In this document: positions 1 to 5,002 of the stretch, piece by piece
Layout: each line of letters starts with the position of its first letter
How positions within the stretch are numbered: the stretch's first letter is position 1
Assembly: GCA_026001225.1 (NCBI GenBank)
Contig: BNZQ01000072.1
Location: forward strand, 1 to 6,886
DNA from: Clostridia bacterium
GTDB taxonomy: Bacteria > Bacillota > Clostridia > Christensenellales > DUVY01
Reading direction: 5' to 3'
DNA: 6,886 nt
Notes under the pieces: generated by a model
Seen by the model: the letters and a program-made list of their open reading frames with translations, nothing else
Databases searched by the model: none
What the model was told of the DNA's origin: nothing
Made by a program: the position numbers and the translations under genes

Positions 1-931
1 CGCCCAAAATCCTGGCGCGCACCTTTTCCTTGGTCATATGATAGATGACGTCGCCGATCTCGCGCTTTTTGCCCTCGAACTCCGCTTTAAAGTGTTCCTG
101 GATTTCCTTGGCGGCCGCGTCCTCGCGGTTCTGCCGCTCCTCGCGGTCGAACGTGTCGAGAGCCTTGTCCAAAATTTTATCGGCGAATTTGCGTACCGCC
201 TTGTCCAAATCCTCGGGGATCGTGTAATAGGCGATCTCTTTCTTTTTCTTGCCGACCGCTTTGACGATTTCATTGATAAAAGCGACCTGCTTTTTGATTT
301 CCTCATGCCCCGCCAAAATGCCGTCCAGCATTTCCTTTTCGGTGACCTCGGTCGCGCCCGCCTCGACCATCATGATGGCCTCGGCCGTGCCGCTGACCGT
401 AACGTGCATCCGGCTCTTGGCCCGCTGTTCGTTGTCGGGGTTAAAGACGTATTTGCCGTCCACAAGGCCCACCATAATCGAGCCAGTCGGCCCGTAGAAC
501 GGGATGTCCGAAATCGACAGCGCGATCGAGCTTCCGATCATGCCGAACACCTCGGGCGGGATATTGGTGTCCACCGACATCGCGGTGGATACCACGGACA
601 CGTCGTTGAAAAAGCCCTTCGGAAACAGCGGGCGGATCGGGCGGTCGATCAAACGGCTCGTCAAGATCGCCTTGTCCGAGGCCCTGCCCTCTCTCTTTTT
701 AAAGCCGCCGGGGATCCTTCCCACGGCGTACATTTTTTCCTCAAAGTCCACGCCGAGCGGGAAATAATCCAGCCCCTCCCTCGGCTCGTTCGCCATCGTC
801 ACGTTGGTCAGCACCGCCGTATCCCCGCAGCGGATCAGGCAGCTGCCGTTCGCCAAGCCCGCGTACCGCCCCGTTTCCACGATGACTTTGCGACCGGCGA
901 TCGTCGTCTCAAAGATTCTTCCTTTTTCCAT
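1..931 (-). CDS. pnp: Polyribonucleotide nucleotidyltransferase (PNPase), N-terminal part
   Basis: PNPase is a phosphorolytic 3'-to-5' exoribonuclease of mRNA decay, a cytoplasmic homotrimer. Reading from ATG at 931 (complement) gives 310 residues with no stop before the window edge; full proteins are about 700 residues, so the second RNase PH core and the KH and S1 domains lie outside. Residues about 1-145 match the first RNase PH-like domain, with the hallmark stretch GRIPGGFKKREGR (71-83) and SRLIDRPIRPLF (92-103). Residues about 240-310 are the charged helical linker domain. The GGFxKREGR form is that of Bacillota rather than enterobacterial enzymes. It lies 47 nt downstream of rpsO, so co-transcription is likely. 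The purine-rich stretch AAGGAAAG (complement of 944-951) is the only ribosome-binding candidate and is rather far (12 nt) from the ATG. This start gives the normal PNPase N terminus (MEKGRIFETTIAGR). Identification is by family motifs and is secure. Confidence 0.97.
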   Translation of the reverse strand, partial: MEKGRIFETTIAGRKVIVETGRYAGLANGSCLIRCGDTAVLTNVTMANEPREGLDYFPLGVDFEEKMYAVGRIPGGFKKREGRASDKAILTSRLIDRPIRPLFPKGFFNDVSVVSTAMSVDTNIPPEVFGMIGSSIALSISDIPFYGPTGSIMVGLVDGKYVFNPDNEQRAKSRMHVTVSGTAEAIMMVEAGATEVTEKEMLDGILAGHEEIKKQVAFINEIVKAVGKKKKEIAYYTIPEDLDKAVRKFADKILDKALDTFDREERQNREDAAAKEIQEHFKAEFEGKKREIGDVIYHMTKEKVRARILG

Positions 932-978
932 GTTTTTTTGTTTCTTTCCTTCTTTATTTCTTTTTATTATAAACTTTT

Positions 979-1242
979 TTACTTTCTTAACTCTAATTTG
1001 GCGACGATCTCTCGGTACCGTTCGATATCCATCTCTTTCAGATAATTGAGCAGACTGCGGCGCTTGCCGACCATTTGCAAAAGGCCTCGCCGCGAATGGT
1101 GGTCGTTGTTGTTGAGCTTTAAATGCGCGGTCAGGTGGTTGATGCGCTCCGTCAACAACGCGATCTGCACCTCGGGCGAGCCCGTGTCGTTGTCCGCGCG
1201 TTTGAATTTGCCGATGATCTCCGTTTTCTTTGCCTTGTCCAT
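979..1242 (-). CDS. rpsO: 30S ribosomal protein S15
   Basis: S15 is a primary 16S rRNA-binding protein of the 30S platform that also forms an intersubunit bridge. The 87-residue product is close to the usual 88-89 residues. The family signature is visible: [16 protein letters not shown] (residues 19-34) and [22 protein letters not shown] (47-68), which includes the rRNA-binding HHSRRGL patch. The start is supported by GGAGG (complement of 1254-1258) 11 nt upstream of the ATG. Its promoter is predicted at 1330-1358, giving a leader of about 80 nt. pnp follows after 47 nt, the standard rpsO-pnp arrangement. In other bacteria S15 represses its own translation through leader RNA; the leader here is GC-rich in its middle but no convincing S15-binding fold could be drawn by eye. 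Confidence 0.98.
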   Translation of the reverse strand: MDKAKKTEIIGKFKRADNDTGSPEVQIALLTERINHLTAHLKLNNNDHHSRRGLLQMVGKRRSLLNYLKEMDIERYREIVAKLELRK

Positions 1243-1329
1243 GATTTTGTTATCCTCCGATAAATTTTATTCGCCTCAAACCGCGCCCAGCGTGGAGACC
1301 GCAAAGCCGCAGATTAAGGTATTTTGAAT

Positions 1330-1358
1330 AGTTTACCACATTTTACGGGAAAAGTAAA
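1330..1358 (-). promoter_or_regulatory. SigA-type promoter of rpsO-pnp
   Basis: On the minus strand a -35 TTTACT (complement of 1353-1358) is followed after exactly 17 bp by -10 TAAACT (complement of 1330-1335). The -10 is preceded by TGG, an extended -10 element. Each hexamer matches the consensus at 4 of 6 bases. Transcription would begin near 1323, about 80 nt before the rpsO ATG. It is the best-spaced candidate upstream of rpsO, but no start site has been measured. Confidence 0.6.
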
Positions 1359-1432
1359 CCGAATGCGCGTCGCTTTTTGTCCGTTTTGGATCCGCGTTTG
1401 TCCGCCTTGTCGCTTCCGCACCATAAATTTGA

Positions 1433-1461
1433 TTTATTTGTGACAAAAAGTGTGGTATAAT
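1433..1461 (+). promoter_or_regulatory. Extended -10 promoter of the acyltransferase gene
   Basis: A perfect -10 hexamer TATAAT (1456-1461) is preceded by TGTGG, so it has the TGn extended -10 motif. The best-spaced -35 is the weak TTTATT (1433-1438) at 17 bp, consistent with a promoter leaning on the extended -10. The nearby TTGTGACA (1438-1445) looks tempting but is too close to serve as a -35. Transcription would start near 1468, giving a leader of about 168 nt before the ATG at 1636. Confidence 0.65.
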
Positions 1462-1488
1462 GATTATCGTTATTTTTTATACCCTAGG

Positions 1489-1527
1489 CTAAATCGCCAA
1501 AATTGCTTGCAAGATTTGGCGATTTAG
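1489..1527. repeat. Perfect 13-bp inverted repeat in the acyltransferase leader
   Basis: CTAAATCGCCAAA (1489-1501) is exactly complementary to TTTGGCGATTTAG (1515-1527). The 13-nt centre contains a second small palindrome, TTGC-TT-GCAA (1503-1512). It lies about 21 nt after the predicted transcription start. No U tract follows on either strand, so it is not a standard intrinsic terminator. It could be an RNA stem-loop that stabilises or regulates the leader, an operator for a dimeric regulator, or a small dispersed palindrome. The symmetry is certain and the function is unknown. Confidence 0.8.
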
Positions 1528-1545
1528 ACGACGGGTTCAACGAAA

Positions 1546-1569
1546 GCGGCGCGCAAAGCGCGTGACCGC
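1546..1569. repeat. GC-rich hairpin in the acyltransferase leader
   Basis: CGCGC (1550-1554) and GCGCG (1558-1562) can form a stem around an AAA loop, extended by GCGG (1546-1549) with CCGC (1566-1569) across a 3-nt TGA bulge. It lies between the perfect inverted repeat and the coding region, so the 168-nt leader may be strongly folded. The surrounding sequence is rich in GCG alternations, so chance complementarity is possible. Confidence 0.4.
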
Positions 1570-1635
1570 AACGCGGGTGAGCGTAGCGAACACGCTTTTG
1601 TTCATTTTATACGGGAAACAGGTTGAAGAAAGATT

Positions 1636-2886
1636 ATGAGTAAAACGACGGAAAGAAGAGCGGAACGGAAAGACAGACGGGAAAGCATTCCGAAAAAAGA
1701 AAAGAAACGCAAAAAATACCTTGCCGGCGGCCTCGTACGTTGGGGGCTGTCGCTGGTTCTGCCCCGCAAATACAAAATCAAATACTCCCACAACGCGAAT
1801 TTAAAGGGCGTCAAGCCGCCCTATTTCCTGTTCGGCAACCATACGAACGTTTGGGATCCCTTTTTGATGGCGGTCGGCAATAAGCACTACGTCAACTACG
1901 TCGCCAACGACGAGTATTTCCGCAAAAAAATCCTCTCGTGGCTGATGAGGCTCGCCGGCGCGATCCCCAAAACCAAATTCATGACCGACTCCGATACCGT
2001 CCGCAGCATCTTCCGCTTAAAGGAAAATTCGGACGTGATCGGCATTTATCCGGAGGGCGGCCGCACGTGGCCCGGTTTGACCCAACCGCTCCTGTTCTCC
2101 ACCAGCAAGCTCGTTAAAAAATTGAAGATTCCCGTGGTCTGCGCGCTCACCAAGGGCGGCAGCCTCACCTTCCCCCGTTGGGCGCGGAAATACCGCAAGG
2201 GCCGGATTTTCATTCATTACTCCTTACTGCTGACGCCCGAACAAATCGAAACGATGACGGCCGAGGAAATTCACGAAAAACTGACCGCCGCCCTCGCGCA
2301 CGACGAAATCGCGTGGAACCGCGAGGCCCGCATCAAATTCAAGGGCAGCAAATTGGCCGAGCATTTGGAATGGTACATTTACGCCTGCCCGAGCTGCGGC
2401 AAATTGGAAACCTTGCATTCTAAAAAAGATACCTATACCTGCGAAAATTGCGGCTATACGGTCCGTTATACCGCCTACGGCCTATTCGAGAGCGTGAACG
2501 GCGGCAAGGCGCTTCATGACAACATAACGGATTGGAGCTTTGCCCAATACGATTTGCTCAAACAAAAGATCGCCGCGTTGCCGGACGGCGAAGCTTTGTT
2601 ACGGCACGATGCCGTCGCGCTGTTTCTCGGCCACCGCCGAGAACGGGTATTGGGCAAGGTGATGACGGGTACGCTGACCCTCACACGCGAGGGCTTTCAT
2701 TTGACGGACGGCGGCGAAACCCGAACGTTTCTCCATGAAAAGGTGCGCGGCTTGACGATCAATTACAAGAACGTCATCGATTTTTATTACGGGGACGAAA
2801 AGCTGCGTTTGGAGTTCGCCGACCGCGAGGCTTGCGGTTTTATTTGGGAGGACGCCCTGCGCGCTCTGCGCACTCTGTATTCGTAA
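1636..2886 (+). CDS. PlsC-type lysophospholipid acyltransferase with zinc ribbon
   Basis: The 416-residue product carries the glycerolipid acyltransferase motifs: NHTNVWD (68-74, the catalytic NHx4D with H69 and D74) and YPEGGRTW (138-145, equivalent to FPEGTRS, which binds the acyl-acceptor phosphate). Such enzymes acylate lysophosphatidic acid or related lysolipids at the membrane. The N terminus (6-27) is very basic and could bind anionic membrane. After the acyltransferase fold (about 30-225) comes a rubredoxin-like zinc ribbon with C251/C254 and C269/C272 (CPSC and CENC). A 140-residue C-terminal region follows, with a strand-rich segment at about 342-400 resembling PH/GRAM-like folds, though this is only a guess. 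PlsC alone is usually about 200-250 residues, so the tail is an addition. The ribosome binding site is weak (AAGAAAG directly upstream). The exact acceptor lipid cannot be read from sequence. Confidence 0.88.
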   Translation: MSKTTERRAERKDRRESIPKKEKKRKKYLAGGLVRWGLSLVLPRKYKIKYSHNANLKGVKPPYFLFGNHTNVWDPFLMAVGNKHYVNYVANDEYFRKKILSWLMRLAGAIPKTKFMTDSDTVRSIFRLKENSDVIGIYPEGGRTWPGLTQPLLFSTSKLVKKLKIPVVCALTKGGSLTFPRWARKYRKGRIFIHYSLLLTPEQIETMTAEEIHEKLTAALAHDEIAWNREARIKFKGSKLAEHLEWYIYACPSCGKLETLHSKKDTYTCENCGYTVRYTAYGLFESVNGGKALHDNITDWSFAQYDLLKQKIAALPDGEALLRHDAVALFLGHRRERVLGKVMTGTLTLTREGFHLTDGGETRTFLHEKVRGLTINYKNVIDFYYGDEKLRLEFADREACGFIWEDALRALRTLYS

Positions 2887-2903
2887 ACGCGGACTATGAC
2901 CTC

Positions 2904-2928
2904 ATAAAAGGTAATCCTTACCTTTTAT
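2904..2928 (+). terminator. Weak hairpin terminator after the acyltransferase gene
   Basis: ATAAAAGGTAA (2904-2914) and TTACCTTTTAT (2918-2928) are perfectly complementary around a 3-nt loop, 18 nt after the stop codon. Read as a terminator, the core stem is AAGGTAA/TTACCTT followed by TTTTAT. The stem is AT-rich and the T run short, so termination may be partial. The symmetry would let it work on both strands. Confidence 0.55.
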
Positions 2929-2989
2929 CCACGGCGTAAAAGCCCGTACAACAGAGCGGAAACAACGTATTTTGAAGGTAAAATCACCT

Positions 2990-3012
2990 TTCACACACGG
3001 CTTCACACACGG
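2990..3012. repeat. Two-copy 12-nt direct repeat
   Basis: TTCACACACGG occurs at 2990-3000 and again at 3002-3012, a period of 12 nt with one intervening C. It lies just outside the left end of the MITE-like element. It may be simple slippage duplication; no function is evident. Confidence 0.7.
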
Positions 3013-3036
3013 ATTTTGGAAACGCGTTCCATGCGG

Positions 3037-3193
3037 GCGTGTTGACAAAGTCGACACGAGCGGAGCGACGAGGAGTTTTTTGCATAGATGAGTGCAAAAA
3101 ACGCAGTCGTAGCAGCGTTACGACGAGGCTTTTTGCCAAAATCATACGTGCAAAAGAACCGTCGCCGCCGCCGTGGAGACTTTGTCAACACGC
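3037..3193. mobile_element. MITE-like element, non-coding, 157 bp
   Basis: GGGCGTGTTGACAAAGTC (3035-3052) is the exact reverse complement of GACTTTGTCAACACGCCC (3178-3195), so the terminal inverted repeats are up to 18 bp long and perfect. CCATGCGG stands immediately outside both ends (3029-3036 and 3194-3201) if the repeat is taken as 16 bp, giving an 8-bp target duplication. Because the sequences overlap, 17-bp repeats with a 6-bp duplication (CATGCG) or 18-bp repeats with a 4-bp duplication (ATGC) fit equally well. The interior has no credible gene and three hairpins: 10 bp at 3075-3084/3093-3102, 6-7 bp at 3106-3112/3118-3124, and 6 bp at 3131-3136/3150-3155. The structure is that of a non-autonomous element mobilised in trans; no transposase is in the window, so the parent family is unknown. 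Confidence 0.7.
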
Positions 3194-3221
3194 CCATGCG
3201 GGGCTCGTTCTCTTTTTAACG

Positions 3222-3243
3222 CTTAATGTGGCGTAACATTGAG
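3222..3243. repeat. Short hairpin downstream of the MITE-like element
   Basis: CTTAATGT (3222-3229) pairs with ACATTGAG (3236-3243) with one wobble pair, around the loop GGCGTA. No U tract follows on either strand. It may be part of the older intergenic sequence; the role is unknown. Confidence 0.4.
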
Positions 3244-3367
3244 CCAAGGAAAACCGGCTTCCACTACAAATAATGGCATAATAATTCATTATTTTGTTAT
3301 GAATCAGGTTTCCCAATGCCCGTCCCCTAAATTCTAATGCCGGTGCCCTGCCCTTTGTCCGCCCGAG

Positions 3368-3397
3368 TTGACACGAATAGGATTTATGTGATATAAT
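3368..3397 (+). promoter_or_regulatory. Consensus SigA promoter of the VWA-PP2C-kinase operon
   Basis: The -35 TTGACA (3368-3373) and -10 TATAAT (3392-3397) both match the housekeeping consensus at all six bases, with an 18-bp spacer. TGA directly precedes the -10, adding an extended -10 motif. The predicted start near 3404 gives a short leader of about 35 nt with a good AAGGAG site at 3424-3429. Such a promoter suggests strong basal expression, or a promoter held down by a repressor; no clear operator overlaps it. Confidence 0.85.
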
Positions 3398-3438
3398 TGA
3401 CGCATAAATACTTAAACCAAATGAAGGAGTACACGACT

Positions 3439-4119
3439 ATGAATCAAACGATAAACGGGGTTCCCAAGGTTGCCGCGCCGAACGAGCCGCATCTTGCGTG
3501 CGTCCTGCTTTTGGACACGTCCGGATCCATGGACGGAGAAGCTATCGCCGGATTGAATAAGGCGATCAATGAGTTTAAGACAAAAACCTCGCTGGACGAA
3601 TTGGCGCAAAAGAGGGTGGACATTGCCATTGTGGAATTCAACGATTCCGCGCGGGTGGTGCAGAAATTTACGCCGATTTCCAGAATGGAGGCGATTCAGC
3701 TGCAAGCGTCCGGATGCACCGCCATGGGCGAGGGCATCAACCTTGCTATTGACATGGTCAAGGAACGAAACAAGTTTTACGCCTCTCTCGGTACGCCTTG
3801 CTTCAAGCCGTGGATTTTTATGATCACCGACGGCGCGCCTACCGACGATGTCGAGGCGGCGGCAAAACGGATTCAGGAGGAGGAGAGCAAGGGTTCTCAC
3901 GGTAAGCTCAAGTTTTTTGCGTTGGGCGTGGCCGGCTATGACAAGGAAACGCTTTGTAAACTGACAAAACGCGTAATGGCGCTGGAAGACACCGACTTTT
4001 CCGGCATATTCAATTGGATGAGCGAGAGTATGGTGGCGATTTCGGTGAGCCGTGTCGGCGAGGAAGTCAGGCTTGGCGATCTGCCGGAAAATGCGCGCAT
4101 CATTCCCAGTGACTGGTAA
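3439..4119 (+). CDS. VWA-domain protein of the TerY type (triad adaptor)
   Basis: The 226-residue protein is almost entirely one von Willebrand A domain with a complete metal-ion-dependent adhesion site: DTSGS (26-30, the DxSxS motif), T94 in GCTAMGEG, and D131 in ITDGAP. A metal-bridged protein partner is therefore expected. There is no signal peptide or membrane segment, so it is cytoplasmic. The nearest described type is TerY/YegL, the VWA member of kinase-phosphatase-VWA triads, where it is thought to act as a scaffold; that role is family inference. The ATG at 3439 is chosen because AAGGAG (3424-3429) sits 9 nt upstream; the frame is open further upstream to a TTG at 3397, but that TTG overlaps the -10 box. 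First gene of the operon, with the phosphatase ATG 4 nt after its stop. Its partner or substrate cannot be read from sequence. Confidence 0.92.
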   Translation: MNQTINGVPKVAAPNEPHLACVLLLDTSGSMDGEAIAGLNKAINEFKTKTSLDELAQKRVDIAIVEFNDSARVVQKFTPISRMEAIQLQASGCTAMGEGINLAIDMVKERNKFYASLGTPCFKPWIFMITDGAPTDDVEAAAKRIQEEESKGSHGKLKFFALGVAGYDKETLCKLTKRVMALEDTDFSGIFNWMSESMVAISVSRVGEEVRLGDLPENARIIPSDW

Positions 4120-4123
4120 CGGT

Positions 4124-4999
4124 ATGCTTTGTTTTTACGGAATATCCTTGACGGGAACCTCGCACGCTAAGAGCGGAGGCGTTTGTCAGGATGCCCATCA
4201 AATTGAGTTACTGCCGTGCGGACGGGCGGTTGCCGCCGTGGCCGACGGCGTCGGCAGCGCCAAGCATTCGGACGTTGCGGCCAAGCTTGCCGTTGAAACT
4301 CTGGTCGCTGCCTTGCGGGAATCTCTTACAAAGGATTCCTGTGCGGAGGACATCAAACGCTACATTGCAAGCGGGTATGCGGCCGCCGAACAAGCCGTCG
4401 AGGCGGAGGCGGAGCGTAACGGCGACAGTATAACCGAATACGACACGACGCTGTCCGCGGTCGTCTACGGCGGGAAAGGTTTGGTTTACGGGCACAGCGG
4501 GGACGGCGGCATCGTCGGGTTGACCTGTGACGGCGAATACGTCCCGGTCACGACGCCGCAAAAGGCGGCGGACGGCATTTGCGTGGTGCCTCTCAGGGCC
4601 GGGGCAAGCAGTTGGGTAATCGACAGCTGTGAAAGCGACTTTGCAAGCGTACTGCTGGCAACGGACGGAATTTACGACCTGTTGTTTCCTTATTTATTGA
4701 AAGGGCGAAAAACGCGGGTCTACGTGCCGTTTATCCGTTACTTCATGGATAACGAAATTTTGGCCGCGACTCCAAAGAATATACAGAGCGTCAAGGCCGC
4801 CCGCGAGGCGTTTTTGTCCGGCGAGGCGCTTGCCGGTGTCACCGACGACAAAACCGTGGCGGTGATCGTCAATTCAAGTGTCCTGCCGAGGCGGCGCGAA
4901 AGCGGCTATTATGCGGAGCCCGATTGGGCGGCGTTGCAAGAGGAATGGAATCGAAAAGCCTATCCGCATCTATATTCGGATCCACGGGAAGGAGAGTAG
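4124..4999 (+). CDS. PP2C-family serine/threonine phosphatase (triad phosphatase)
   Basis: The 291-residue protein has the metal-binding motifs of PP2C phosphatases in order: QDA (22-24, D23), VADGVGS (39-45, D41 and G42), TTLSAVV (108-114), GHSGDGG (123-129, D127), ATDG (179-182, D181) and TDDKT (240-244). These would coordinate the two Mn/Mg ions that activate water for phosphoserine/threonine hydrolysis. The GxSH...CQDA opening and GDG in place of GDSR are typical of the YegK-like, triad-associated branch. The domain fills residues about 5-250; the last 40 residues are a charged tail. There is no membrane segment. The ATG at 4124 lies 4 nt after the VWA stop without a recognisable ribosome binding site, implying translational coupling; an in-frame GTG at 4109 is an alternative. 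It probably reverses phosphorylation by the next gene's kinase. Confidence 0.92.
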   Translation: MLCFYGISLTGTSHAKSGGVCQDAHQIELLPCGRAVAAVADGVGSAKHSDVAAKLAVETLVAALRESLTKDSCAEDIKRYIASGYAAAEQAVEAEAERNGDSITEYDTTLSAVVYGGKGLVYGHSGDGGIVGLTCDGEYVPVTTPQKAADGICVVPLRAGASSWVIDSCESDFASVLLATDGIYDLLFPYLLKGRKTRVYVPFIRYFMDNEILAATPKNIQSVKAAREAFLSGEALAGVTDDKTVAVIVNSSVLPRRRESGYYAEPDWAALQEEWNRKAYPHLYSDPREGE

Positions 5000-5002
5000 A
5001 AC

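Larger units (their letters stand above)
1243..1635. other. Divergent intergenic region between rpsO and the acyltransferase gene
   Basis: This 393-bp spacer separates oppositely oriented transcription units. From left to right it holds the rpsO ribosome binding site and leader (1243-1323), the rpsO promoter (1330-1358), an unassigned stretch (1359-1430), the forward extended -10 promoter (1433-1461), a perfect inverted repeat (1489-1527) and a GC-rich hairpin (1546-1569). No small coding region with a plausible ribosome binding site was seen on either strand. The two promoters share the bases TGTGG just before the -10 hexamer. Confidence 0.8.
2887..3438. other. Intergenic region between the acyltransferase gene and the VWA-PP2C-kinase operon
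   Basis: This 552-bp gap contains no supportable gene. It holds the hairpin terminator (2904-2928), a second short hairpin AAGGT/ACCTT (2975-2979 with 2986-2990), a two-copy 12-nt direct repeat (2990-3012), the MITE-like element (3037-3193), a hairpin at 3222-3243, an AT-rich palindrome AATAAT-TC-ATTATT (3280-3293), and the operon promoter (3368-3397). The stretch 3294-3367 shows nothing recognisable. Confidence 0.8.

Noticed and set aside
38..1045. 335-codon open frame on the plus strand opposite pnp and the end of rpsO
   Set aside because: The minus strand encodes clear PNPase and S15; the plus-strand frame is their GC-biased shadow, with low-complexity content and no recognisable motif.
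1489..1527. Reading the perfect inverted repeat as an intrinsic terminator
   Set aside because: Neither strand has a U tract after the stem: GACGACGGG follows on plus, and A-rich sequence on minus.
2990..3012. Possible CRISPR-like repeat
   Set aside because: Only two 11-nt copies with a 1-nt gap; there are no spacers and no cas genes.
3003..3236. Open frames of 64-65 codons on both strands across the MITE-like element
   Set aside because: They arise from the symmetric inverted-repeat sequence, have no ribosome binding site and show no family similarity.
3397..3438. TTG start at 3397 for the VWA gene
   Set aside because: Its first T is the last base of the -10 box, upstream of the expected transcription start; ATG at 3439 has AAGGAG at 9 nt.
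3412..3900. 162-codon minus-strand frame opposite the VWA gene
   Set aside because: The plus strand carries an intact MIDAS motif set and a strong ribosome binding site; the reverse frame is a shadow.
4052..4123. GTG start at 4052 for the phosphatase
   Set aside because: It would overlap the VWA gene by 68 nt and add 24 residues unlike the PP2C N terminus, which begins with the FYGISLTGTSH strand at the ATG 4124 start.
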